The position numbers were made by a program, and so were the translations under genes. From contig NZ_RQYW01000017.1 of assembly GCF_003932895.1 (NCBI RefSeq), forward strand, positions 1-47,436: a DNA stretch of 47,436 nucleotides. Reading direction: 5' to 3'. A model generated the notes under the pieces. It saw nothing but the letters and a program-made list of their open reading frames with translations. It made no database searches and was not told where the DNA came from. This document shows, one piece after another, positions 1 to 7,664 of this stretch. Every line of letters begins with the position of its first letter. The stretch's first letter is position 1. This DNA comes from Leptotrichia sp. OH3620_COT-345. GTDB taxonomy: Bacteria > Fusobacteriota > Fusobacteriia > Fusobacteriales > Leptotrichiaceae.

Positions 1-249
1 AAAATTTTAATTGGGTTTAGAAATTTTTATAATTACAGTATTTTCTTTTGATGTTAAGATAAAAGAATGTTTTTTTGATAGGATATTTTTTTAGTAATTT
101 ATTTTAATAAGGCAAAAATTATATATTAGTTTATAATAAAAGAATATTTTTTAGTAAATTAATTTTTTATCCGTTTTTATAATATATATTTACACTTTTT
201 ATTCTTATTTCTAATATTCTTATTTATTATTTCTTTTTATTTCTTTTTT

Positions 250-258
250 TGGTATAAT
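250..258 (+). promoter_or_regulatory. Extended -10 promoter element of the first operon
   Basis: TGG followed by TATAAT at 253-258 forms an extended -10 box (TGnTATAAT), 29 bases before the ATG at 288. No good -35 is visible, which suits an extended -10 promoter. The ribosome-binding site is TAGGAG near 274-279. The remaining upstream DNA (1-249) is AT-rich and holds no gene I can recognise, only a loose direct repeat of an ATATTTTTTAGTAA-like motif near 88 and 144. Confidence 0.5.
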
Positions 259-287
259 GAAAGTAACATTTCTTAGGAGTTTGATTT

Positions 288-1082
288 ATGAAAACGGTTT
301 TAATAACGGGAGCGAGCAGCGGTATTGGATACGAACTGGCAAAAATATATGCTGAAAAGAATTATAATCTTGTAATTGTTGCAAGACGTTTTGAAAAAAT
401 GGAAGAATTGAGAAATATTATATTGAAAAATATAAATTCGAATATATTAATTGAAATAGTACGTGTCGATTTGGCAGAAGAAAATGCCTCATATAAATTA
501 TTTAATATTCTGGAAGAAAAGAATATTGAAATTGACTTATTGATAAATAATGCAGGAGTAGGAATATACGGAGCATTTTCAGAATATTCTCAAAAAGAAA
601 TGAAAAAAAATGATAAAATGATTAATTTGAATATAAAGGTATTAGTTGAACTTACTAAAATTTTTGTAAATAAAATGCTGGAAAAAGGTGAAGGCGGGAT
701 TTTAAATGTAGCTTCTGTTGCGGCATTTCAGCCCGGTCCTCTTATGGCTACATATTATGCGAGTAAAGGGTTTGTTCTTTCATTTTCTGAAGCGTTAAGA
801 GAGGAACTGAAAAATACAGGAGTATATATTTCAGTACTTTGTCCCGGCCCAACTGAAACGGAATTTGAAAAAAGTTCAAACTTAACTGAAGCAGGATTAT
901 TTTCAAAAATGAAGGTAATGCCAGCTGAAAAAGTGGCGAAAATAGCTTATAAGGATTTTACACGGAAAAAAAGGATTATTATTCCGGGAATTATAAATAA
1001 AATAGCTGTACTAGGGTCAAAATTTCTTCCAAGAAAGTTGGTAATTAAAGTTATAAAAAAAATTCAGGAAAAGAAAAAATGA
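288..1082 (+). CDS. Short-chain dehydrogenase/reductase (SDR family)
   Basis: A 264-residue classical SDR, a cytosolic NAD(P)-dependent oxidoreductase acting on an unknown alcohol or carbonyl substrate. The cofactor motif TGASSGIG sits at residues 7-14, NNAG at about 87-90, the catalytic serine in NVASVAA at about 142, and the YxxxK pair in YYASK at about 156-160. CPGPTETEF is the usual post-catalytic PG motif. The length is normal. A C-terminal basic tail (IKKIQEKKK) resembles the DltE/YqjQ-like bacterial subgroup. It is the first gene after a possible extended -10 promoter and lies 68 bases before an alpha/beta hydrolase, so the two may be co-transcribed. Family assignment is secure; the substrate cannot be told from sequence. 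Confidence 0.9.
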   Translation: MKTVLITGASSGIGYELAKIYAEKNYNLVIVARRFEKMEELRNIILKNINSNILIEIVRVDLAEENASYKLFNILEEKNIEIDLLINNAGVGIYGAFSEYSQKEMKKNDKMINLNIKVLVELTKIFVNKMLEKGEGGILNVASVAAFQPGPLMATYYASKGFVLSFSEALREELKNTGVYISVLCPGPTETEFEKSSNLTEAGLFSKMKVMPAEKVAKIAYKDFTRKKRIIIPGIINKIAVLGSKFLPRKLVIKVIKKIQEKKK

Positions 1083-1150
1083 AATAAATAAATTGTTATT
1101 TCAAAGTTGGATATTAAAATAGAATAATGAAATAAGGAAAGGAAGAATGG

Positions 1151-2047
1151 ATGGAAAAGAGATATTTTGAGAGTTTTGACGGTACAAAAATCCCGTATTT
1201 GTATTTCGGCTCGAACAGAGGAGAACAGTTTAAAAATGACATAGTTATATTACATGGAATTGCAGAGCCTGTATGGAGATATGAAGAATTTGGCAACTTT
1301 TTATGTGCAAATGGTTACAATGTTTTTATTCCTGAAATTAGAGGACATGGAGAACTTAAAACAGAAAAAATAGGAGACTTTGGAAAAAAAGGAATAGAAA
1401 GTGTATTTAAGGATATAGATGTGTTTTTTGAAAAGGAACTTATTTCCAGAGGTATAAAACCTGAAAATACAACAATATTCGGCCACAGTATGGGAGCGTT
1501 GATAACTACTCAATGGGCTATTGAAAATAATTATAAATATTTTATTCTGTCAGGATTTCCTTTAAAGAAGAAATCAGAAGTCTTTAAAGCAAGTTTACTT
1601 TCTATTTTTGAAAGGATGATGATTTTTAAGAAAAAATCGTTTTTTAATAAGGAGTTTAAAAAATACAATGCTTTTTTTGCTCCAAATCAAACCAAATTTG
1701 ACTGGTTGACAAGAAACACAGAAGAAGTTAGAAAATATGAGGAAAGTGATTTCTGTGGATATCTTCTCTCACCAAAAGTCTTTTCGGGAATATTGAAAAC
1801 AATGAGTTTTTTAAATAAAAAGTATAAAAAAATAAGGACAGATGCAAATATTCTTATAGTATACGGAACTGAAGATAAAGTAATGGATATTGAACATGTG
1901 AATAAAATTTTGTCAGTTTTGAGAAAAAAGAAAAGAAGAATTAATGTAATTGCAAATGATAAAGGACGGCATGAATCATTAAATGAAATAAATAAATATA
2001 TGATTTATGATGAAATCCTCAAGTGGCTCAATGAAAGAGAAAAATAA
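1151..2047 (+). CDS. Alpha/beta hydrolase, lysophospholipase/monoacylglycerol-lipase-like
   Basis: A 298-residue alpha/beta hydrolase. The nucleophile elbow GHSMG is at residues 111-115 (Ser113), the oxyanion-side motif LHGIAEP follows the first core strand, RGHGE lies at about 64-68, the acid is probably the Asp in YGTEDKVMD, and the histidine is in GRHES near residue 277. This order matches the Hydrolase_4 (serine aminopeptidase S33, lysophospholipase/monoglyceride lipase) group. There is no signal peptide, so it should act in the cytoplasm. ATG 1151 follows a purine-rich ribosome-binding site; an out-of-frame ATG at 1147 ends quickly. It sits between the SDR gene and the ECF transporter, with 33 bases to the S component, so it is probably in the same transcript. 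The substrate is unknown. Confidence 0.85.
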   Translation: MEKRYFESFDGTKIPYLYFGSNRGEQFKNDIVILHGIAEPVWRYEEFGNFLCANGYNVFIPEIRGHGELKTEKIGDFGKKGIESVFKDIDVFFEKELISRGIKPENTTIFGHSMGALITTQWAIENNYKYFILSGFPLKKKSEVFKASLLSIFERMMIFKKKSFFNKEFKKYNAFFAPNQTKFDWLTRNTEEVRKYEESDFCGYLLSPKVFSGILKTMSFLNKKYKKIRTDANILIVYGTEDKVMDIEHVNKILSVLRKKKRRINVIANDKGRHESLNEINKYMIYDEILKWLNEREK

Positions 2048-2080
2048 ATATCAAATATAAAAAAACGGGAGGAAATTATT

Positions 2081-2677
2081 ATGAAAAGTATAAAAGAAGA
2101 TTTTTCATTAATGTCTATTTTGTTAATACCGGTTGCCGTGGCAATAAATATGGCAGGTTTCGGTCTTGTAAAACTGCTTAATCTTCCTATATTTTTAGAT
2201 ACAGTAGGAACGGTTTTTATAAGTTTTCTTGCAGGTCCTTGGATAGGAGCTATAGCAGCGATACTTACAAGTGTAGTAAGCGGGATATTTGATCCTGTTT
2301 ATCTGGCATATATTCCTACGTCTGTAGGTTTGGCCCTGACTGCAGGATTTTTGACAAGGTTTAAGTTCGGGAATAATATAATAAAAATTGCGATTTCTTC
2401 ATTAGTGCTTACGATAATTGCAGTAGTTATTTCTGCCCCGATAACAGTAATTGTATTCGGAGGAGTCACAGGAAACATGACTTCTTCCATAACTGCATTG
2501 TTTTTGGCTTCAGGACAGCAAATATGGTCCGCTGTTATAAGCTCCTCAATAATAACAGAATTTGCTGATAAACTTGTAACTGTAATAATCTGTATTTTAA
2601 TATTGGGAAGTATGTCATCAAGATATCTTATAAAATTCAAATATGGAGAAAAGTATATAAATAAATCCAAAAATTAA
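2081..2677 (+). CDS. ECF transporter S component (substrate-binding membrane subunit), unknown substrate
   Basis: A 198-residue, almost entirely hydrophobic protein with about six membrane segments. LPIFLDTVGTVFISFLAGP followed by a glycine- and alanine-rich stretch is typical of ECF S components, in which the membrane-buried S subunit binds the vitamin or other small molecule and pairs with an EcfT-EcfA-EcfA module. The next three genes encode exactly that module, making this a dedicated (group I) ECF transporter. No riboswitch is visible in the 33 bases upstream, so the substrate cannot be inferred from regulation. The adjacent SDR and hydrolase genes could process the imported compound, but that is speculation. 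A strong GGGAGG ribosome-binding site precedes ATG 2081. Confidence 0.85.
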   Translation: MKSIKEDFSLMSILLIPVAVAINMAGFGLVKLLNLPIFLDTVGTVFISFLAGPWIGAIAAILTSVVSGIFDPVYLAYIPTSVGLALTAGFLTRFKFGNNIIKIAISSLVLTIIAVVISAPITVIVFGGVTGNMTSSITALFLASGQQIWSAVISSSIITEFADKLVTVIICILILGSMSSRYLIKFKYGEKYINKSKN

Positions 2678-2696
2678 GTGTAGCAGGGGGATAGAT

Positions 2697-3446
2697 ATGG
2701 AAAAAAACATATTTAGGCGACTTTATCCGACTACAAAATTAATGATGACATTTACTTTGATAATGTCAGCATTTGTTATACCCGGTTATATATATTCCTA
2801 CTTAATATTTTTGATATGCGGTATTATAGTTTATTTCTGCGGGAAATTAAAAGAATATACAAAGCAGGTATTTAAAAGTTTAATTCTACTTTTCATAATA
2901 ATTTTTATTATACAAGGGATATTGATTTCCAAAGGTGAAATTTGGTTCAAGTTGGGATTTATTTCCGTGTATAAGGAGGGGATTATGAAAGGTGTAAACC
3001 TGACTTCTAAAATTACAGCTTTTGTTTCAGCTTTTACAATGTTTTTTCAAATAACTCCGATAAGAGATTTTGTAATTTCTCTTGAAAAAGCGGGAATGAA
3101 TTCAAAAGCGGCTTACGTAGTGTTGCTTACATTACAGATAATACCTGAAATGATGAAAAGAACAAATGTCATAATGGATTCACAAAAAGCAAGAGGAGTA
3201 GAAACTGAAAGTAATATTTTTGTGAGAGCAAAAGCATTTATACCTATATTTTTTCCTCTTATACTTTCTTCTATAGAAAATACTGAAGAAAGGGCTATAA
3301 CGCTTGAAGCAAGGGGATTTTCATCGGGGGTAAAAAAAACAAGGTTATACGATATTGAAAAAGTTTCATATGATTTACTGTTCAGGATATTGTTAGTAGT
3401 TTTTATTGTATTGTGTATTATTTGGAGGAAATTATGGAATATTTGA
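2697..3446 (+). CDS. ecfT: ECF transporter transmembrane T component (EcfT)
   Basis: A 249-residue integral membrane protein with a hydrophobic N-terminal half and the two signature Ala-Arg-Gly motifs of EcfT coupling helices: ARGVETE at about 163-169 and EARGFSSG at about 203-210. In known ECF transporters these helices seat in grooves of the two ATPases and pass ATP-driven motion to the S component. It starts 19 bases after the S gene and overlaps the next ATPase gene by 13 bases, which supports a single operon with coupled translation. The length is normal for the family. It is assigned with high confidence as the T subunit of the transporter encoded here. Confidence 0.9.
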   Translation: MEKNIFRRLYPTTKLMMTFTLIMSAFVIPGYIYSYLIFLICGIIVYFCGKLKEYTKQVFKSLILLFIIIFIIQGILISKGEIWFKLGFISVYKEGIMKGVNLTSKITAFVSAFTMFFQITPIRDFVISLEKAGMNSKAAYVVLLTLQIIPEMMKRTNVIMDSQKARGVETESNIFVRAKAFIPIFFPLILSSIENTEERAITLEARGFSSGVKKTRLYDIEKVSYDLLFRILLVVFIVLCIIWRKLWNI

Positions 3447-4297
3447 AATTAAGAGACATAAATTACAAATATCCTCTATCAGAAAATTGGGTATTAAAAA
3501 ATATAAATATGGATATAAAAAAAGGAGAATTTTGGGCAGTTATAGGAAAAAACGGAAGTGGAAAAACTACTCTCTGTAATTTGTTGAGAGGATTTATCCC
3601 TGACTTTTACAAAGGGGAGCTGTTAGGAGAAGTGACAATTGAAAATAGAAAACTGTCAGAATATTCACCGAAAGAAATTACTGAAAAAATAGGTTTCGTA
3701 TTTCAAAATCCTTTTACTCAGATAAGCGGTGTAAAAGAAACCGTTTTTGAAGAAACTGCATTTGGACTTGAAAATCTTGGGCTTGAAGTAAATTATATAA
3801 GGGCTAAAGTAGAAGAAGTATTGAAATTAATCGGGATAGAGTATCTGAAAGATAAAAATCCCTATGAACTGTCAGGAGGGCAGAGACAGAAAGTAGCTTT
3901 TGCTTCAATAATAGCAATGGATCCGGAAATACTTATAATTGATGAGCCTACATCTCAGTTGGATCCTCAGGGGACTGAAGAAATATTTAAAATAATAAAT
4001 ATGCTTTCAAAAAAAGGAAAGACAGTAATACTTGTTGAACACAAAATAGAAATGATTGCTGAATATGCTGAAAAAATTATAGTTCTTGATAAGGGAGAAA
4101 TAATTTTGACAGGAGATACGAAGGAAATATTGAAAAATAAGATTCTCATAGAAAAGGAGATAGGAATACCCAGATATACAATGCTTGCTTATGAACTCGA
4201 AAGGAAATTTTCTGATAAAGTAAAGTTTGAAAAGATACCCGTAACAAAGGAAGATACATTAAATGAATTCGGAAAAATTAAAAATAGAAATAAATAA
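3434..4297 (+). CDS. ecfA1: ECF transporter ATP-binding protein EcfA1
   Basis: A 287-residue ABC ATPase. Walker A is GKNGSGKTT, the Q loop is in VFQNP, the signature is a canonical LSGGQRQK, Walker B is ILIIDEPTSQLDP, and the switch histidine is in LVEHK. ATG 3434 is preferred over the in-frame ATG at 3413 because GGAGG at 3424-3428 sits just before it and the conserved fold starts at MEYLKLRDINYKYP. The start lies inside the end of ecfT (13-base overlap). The C-terminal 60-70 residues beyond the core are typical of EcfA proteins. Together with the following ATPase it should form the asymmetric ATPase pair that powers uptake through EcfT. Confidence 0.92.
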   Translation: MEYLKLRDINYKYPLSENWVLKNINMDIKKGEFWAVIGKNGSGKTTLCNLLRGFIPDFYKGELLGEVTIENRKLSEYSPKEITEKIGFVFQNPFTQISGVKETVFEETAFGLENLGLEVNYIRAKVEEVLKLIGIEYLKDKNPYELSGGQRQKVAFASIIAMDPEILIIDEPTSQLDPQGTEEIFKIINMLSKKGKTVILVEHKIEMIAEYAEKIIVLDKGEIILTGDTKEILKNKILIEKEIGIPRYTMLAYELERKFSDKVKFEKIPVTKEDTLNEFGKIKNRNK

Positions 4298-4340
4298 CAG
4301 GAAAATTGGATTAGGTATCAATGGAATCGGGAGGAACTGA

Positions 4341-5156
4341 ATGAGTTTTATAGAAATGGATAAAGTTAGTTTTATTTATCCTGACGGAACTGTGGCAATA
4401 GATGATATATCCTTAAATATAGAAAAAGGAGAAAATGTAGCAATTATCGGTCAAAATGGTGCAGGGAAAACTACCGGAGTAAAAATGTTGAACGGACTTT
4501 TAAAGCCTGTAAAAGGAAATATCATTGTGGGAGGATGGAATACCAAAGACTATACAACTGCACAAATGAGCAGAAAAGTAGGATATGTATTTCAGAATCC
4601 TATGGATCAGATTTTTCATAATAATGTTTATGATGAAATAGCATTTGGACCTAAAAAATTAAAATATACTGAAAATGAAGTGAAGAAAATGATTGAACAG
4701 GCAGTGGAATTGACCCGACTAAGCGGTTATATAAGGGAAAATCCGTATAATTTGCCTTATTCTTTAAGAAAATTTGTTACAATAGCTGCAATAGTTGCAA
4801 TGGGGACTGATGTCATCATAATGGATGAGCCTACTGCAGGTCAGGATTTAAAAGGTATTATTATACTGAATGAACTGATAGGAAAACTAGTTGAACAGGG
4901 AAAAACTTTAATCACAATTACTCATGATATGGAATTTGTAGTAAATAACTTTGACAGGGTAATAGTAATGGCAAATAAGAAAATAATTGCCGACGGTGAT
5001 AAAAAGGATATTTTTAAAGAGGAAGAAATACTTGTAAAAGGGAAAATAAAACGTCCGTATATAAGTGAACTGGCAAATGAACTTTCTATGAGTAGAAAGA
5101 TTCTTACAATAGAAGATTTTATTAATGATTTTTCGGAAAGAATTCAGGAAAGGTAA
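4341..5156 (+). CDS. ecfA2: ECF transporter ATP-binding protein EcfA2 with atypical signature motif
   Basis: A 271-residue ABC ATPase. Walker A GQNGAGKTT, Q loop VFQNP, Walker B VIIMDEPTAGQD and switch motif ITHD are intact. Where the ABC signature LSGGQ is expected, before the alanine-rich helix and Walker B, it reads LPYSLRKF instead. In the paired ATPase the signature is canonical, so the dimer should contain one consensus and one degenerate composite site. This is known in principle from asymmetric ABC dimers. A strong GGGAGG precedes ATG 4341, 43 bases after ecfA1. It is clearly the second ATPase of this ECF system. Confidence 0.9.
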   Translation: MSFIEMDKVSFIYPDGTVAIDDISLNIEKGENVAIIGQNGAGKTTGVKMLNGLLKPVKGNIIVGGWNTKDYTTAQMSRKVGYVFQNPMDQIFHNNVYDEIAFGPKKLKYTENEVKKMIEQAVELTRLSGYIRENPYNLPYSLRKFVTIAAIVAMGTDVIIMDEPTAGQDLKGIIILNELIGKLVEQGKTLITITHDMEFVVNNFDRVIVMANKKIIADGDKKDIFKEEEILVKGKIKRPYISELANELSMSRKILTIEDFINDFSERIQER

Positions 5157-5194
5157 TATTTGGAATCTAAAAATAAGTAAGGCGGTGAATATGT

Positions 5195-5848
5195 ATGCAG
5201 AAGAGATATAAAATCAAGATATTTAGGGATAATAAATCAAAGTTTATGTCCATATTGATATTTATGGGGATTTTTACTTTGGGCTGTGCTGTGAAAAATC
5301 CGAATCCTCGGAATAAAAGTACTACTGCAGTGGAAAAATCAGACATTGTGAGGGTAGATATTGAAAAAATAATAGAAAAAACGGAAAAAGAAATAGAAAA
5401 AACAGATAAAGATAAAACTTTACGTAAAAAAATAAAATCTGACGGAGAGAAAGAAAGTGAATATATAAATTATTATAACAAAAACAAAGAACTGAAAAAA
5501 TTTGTAGTCAAACATTTTGCTGAAACAGGGAGATTAATACAGGAGTTTTATATAAAAGACGGAAAAATATATTATTTGTATCAGAAAAAAATAACATATA
5601 ATCGACCTGTAGGCTGGACTAAGAAAAAAGCTAAAGAAAGCGGGGATACAGAGTATTTTGATTTGAAAAAATCAAAAAATGAAGAAGCAAAATATTATTT
5701 TGATTCTGAAGAAAATCTTATAAGACTCATATCTGAAGATGGAAAAGTAAATGATAATCAGGAAATACTTCAAGTAATAAAAAATGACTTAAAAGATGAT
5801 TATTTATTAAATATTCAGAACAGTAAACAGAATCCCAATAAAATGTAA
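5195..5848 (+). CDS. Putative lipoprotein of unknown function
   Basis: A 217-residue protein I do not recognise. It starts with a basic stretch, then a hydrophobic segment (MSILIFMGIFTLG) ending at Cys31, which looks like a lipoprotein signal with a weak lipobox (TLGC); lipidation is therefore likely but not certain. Next comes a highly charged Lys/Glu-rich region (about 50-85), then a mixed region in which GKIYYLYQKK and AKYYFDSEENLIRLI look like strands of a small beta-rich domain found in exported proteins. It follows the ECF operon by 38 bases and precedes the cysteine desulfurase by 47. The ribosome-binding site is AAGGCGGTG upstream of ATG 5195. No function is claimed. Confidence 0.6.
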   Translation: MQKRYKIKIFRDNKSKFMSILIFMGIFTLGCAVKNPNPRNKSTTAVEKSDIVRVDIEKIIEKTEKEIEKTDKDKTLRKKIKSDGEKESEYINYYNKNKELKKFVVKHFAETGRLIQEFYIKDGKIYYLYQKKITYNRPVGWTKKKAKESGDTEYFDLKKSKNEEAKYYFDSEENLIRLISEDGKVNDNQEILQVIKNDLKDDYLLNIQNSKQNPNKM

Positions 5849-5895
5849 TTCGGAGAGAAAGTTGCAGAAGGAAAAAGAGAAAAGGAGAAATAATT

Positions 5896-7038
5896 TTGAA
5901 ATTAGTTTATTTGGATAATGCTGCATCAACAAAAATTATGCCTGAAGTCATTGAAAAGATTACAGAGTCTTATGAGGAAATTTATGCCAATCCTTCTTCA
6001 ACTCACAGACTCGGTCAAAAAGCGAAAGGTATAATGGAAAAAACACGTAATACTATAGCGGGATGTCTGGGAGTGGAAGCTAATGAGATAATATTTACAT
6101 CAGGAGGAGCCGAAGGGAATAATCTTATTTTGAGGGGAGCTTTAAATGCTTATGGATATAAGGGAAAGCATATTATAACATCGAAAGTAGAACATTCTAC
6201 AGTGCTGAAAACATGTCAGCAGCTGGAAAGGGAAGGATATGAAGTAACATATATAGATGTCGACAGAGAAGGTATTATTGATATTGAGCAGTTGAAAAAT
6301 TCCGTAAGGAAAGATACGGTTTTAGTTTCAATAATGTATGTAAATAATGAAACGGGAGTAAAACAACCTATAGAAGAAATAGGAAAGATACTTGAAGGAA
6401 CAAGTATACTTTTTCATACTGATGCAGTTCAGGCAATAGGAAAGGAGATTATTTTTCCTAAAAATATGAGAATAAGTGCATTAACGGCCACAGCTCACAA
6501 ATTTTACGGACCGAAAGGTATCGGATTTATATTTCTTGATAAAAATTTTCTTGTGGAAAAGGAAATATGGGGGGGCTCTCAAGAAAGAAACAGGAGAGCG
6601 GGGACTGAAAATATACAAGGGATAATCGGACTCGGAACTGCAATGGAAGAAATGTATAAGACAATGTATGAAGAAGATGAAAAGGAAAAAGAACTCCATA
6701 GATATATGGAAAAACGCCTGAAAAATGAAATACAGGGATTAGAAATAAATGGAGAAAAAGCAGAAAGGATAAATATGATTTCCAACATATGTATCAGTGG
6801 ATGTGATGTGCAGACTATGCTTATTGCTCTTGATTTAAGGGGAATATGTGTCAGCGGAGGTTCAGCCTGTATGTCGGGAGCTCATGAAGATTCATATGTG
6901 CTTAAAGAAATGGGATTGTCAAAGGAAGAACTGAAAAATTCTTTCAGAGTGAGTATCGGAAGATATACAACAAAAGAAGAAATTGATTATTTTATAGATA
7001 ATTTAAAGGAAATTGTAAAGATAGAAAGAGGAGAATAA
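5896..7038 (+). CDS. Cysteine desulfurase, NifS/IscS class
   Basis: A 380-residue PLP-dependent aminotransferase-fold enzyme that takes sulfur from L-cysteine, giving alanine and an enzyme persulfide for Fe-S clusters or tRNA thiolation. The N-terminus YLDNAAST, the PLP lysine in HKFYGPKG (Lys202), the histidine in HTDAVQA, and the catalytic cysteine in GGSACMSG (Cys325) are all present. The SAC-SG type loop places it in the class I NifS/IscS group, not the SufS type. Translation starts at TTG 5896 behind an AAGGAG site; the protein begins exactly at the conserved N-terminus, so no longer start is needed. No iscU or thiI neighbour is present, so its sulfur acceptor is unknown. Confidence 0.92.
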   Translation: MKLVYLDNAASTKIMPEVIEKITESYEEIYANPSSTHRLGQKAKGIMEKTRNTIAGCLGVEANEIIFTSGGAEGNNLILRGALNAYGYKGKHIITSKVEHSTVLKTCQQLEREGYEVTYIDVDREGIIDIEQLKNSVRKDTVLVSIMYVNNETGVKQPIEEIGKILEGTSILFHTDAVQAIGKEIIFPKNMRISALTATAHKFYGPKGIGFIFLDKNFLVEKEIWGGSQERNRRAGTENIQGIIGLGTAMEEMYKTMYEEDEKEKELHRYMEKRLKNEIQGLEINGEKAERINMISNICISGCDVQTMLIALDLRGICVSGGSACMSGAHEDSYVLKEMGLSKEELKNSFRVSIGRYTTKEEIDYFIDNLKEIVKIERGE

Positions 7039-7042
7039 AGTT

Positions 7043-7642
7043 ATTAAAAGAAAATATAAATTTTTATGTATAAGCGATATTGAAATATTAAGTAATATGG
7101 AAGAAGAATTTTTAAAGCAGAGATTTAAAGATATTGATTTTATAATGTCTGCAGGTGATGTTTCCAACAGATATCTTGATTTTCTTGTATCCGTACTAAA
7201 TAAAGATATAATATGTGTAAATGGAAATCATATTTATCATAAAGATTATCCCATAACATTTGCCAAAGTTATAGACGGAAAGTTTTTAAAGTATAAAGGG
7301 CTCAGGATTTTGGGACTGGATGGTTGTAAAGTGTATTCATTTAAGGAACATCAATATACTGAAAAACAGATGAAAATAAAAATTTTAAAAAATATTTTTC
7401 ATCTATTGAAAGGAGTGGACATTGTTTTGAGTCATGCTTCTCCTGAAGGTATACATGATGTAAATGATGGTGTACATAATGGATTTAAAGCTTTTCATAT
7501 GATTATAAAACGTTTTAAGCCTAAGCTTTGGATACATGGACATATACATTTGCATAATTTTATGGATCATCAGGATACGAAAGTTGGAGAAACGATAGTC
7601 TCAAATACGTTCGGATACAGAATATTTACTATTGAAAAATAA
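7043..7642 (+). CDS. Metallophosphoesterase, probable ATT start codon
   Basis: A calcineurin-like metallophosphoesterase, about 199 residues. The metal-binding motifs appear in order: SDIE (Asp at residue 12 counted from 7043), SAGD, GNH, LSHASPEG and HGHIH. The first motif is encoded at 7073-7084, upstream of the first ATG in frame (7097). The frame is open back to a TAG at 7022, and no ATG, GTG or TTG lies between. ATT at 7043 has an AGGAG at 7029-7033 with a 9-base spacer and gives the N-terminus MKRKYKFLCISDIE, normal for this family. A start at 7097 would delete a metal ligand. It lies 4 bases after the cysteine desulfurase stop, so translation may be coupled. The substrate is unknown. 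Confidence 0.8.
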   Translation: MKRKYKFLCISDIEILSNMEEEFLKQRFKDIDFIMSAGDVSNRYLDFLVSVLNKDIICVNGNHIYHKDYPITFAKVIDGKFLKYKGLRILGLDGCKVYSFKEHQYTEKQMKIKILKNIFHLLKGVDIVLSHASPEGIHDVNDGVHNGFKAFHMIIKRFKPKLWIHGHIHLHNFMDHQDTKVGETIVSNTFGYRIFTIEK

Positions 7643-7664
7643 TATTTGTCGGAGGAATGGAAAC

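Noticed and set aside
2048-2080. Riboswitch before the ECF operon
   Set aside because: Only 33 bases separate it from the upstream gene, too short for a vitamin riboswitch.
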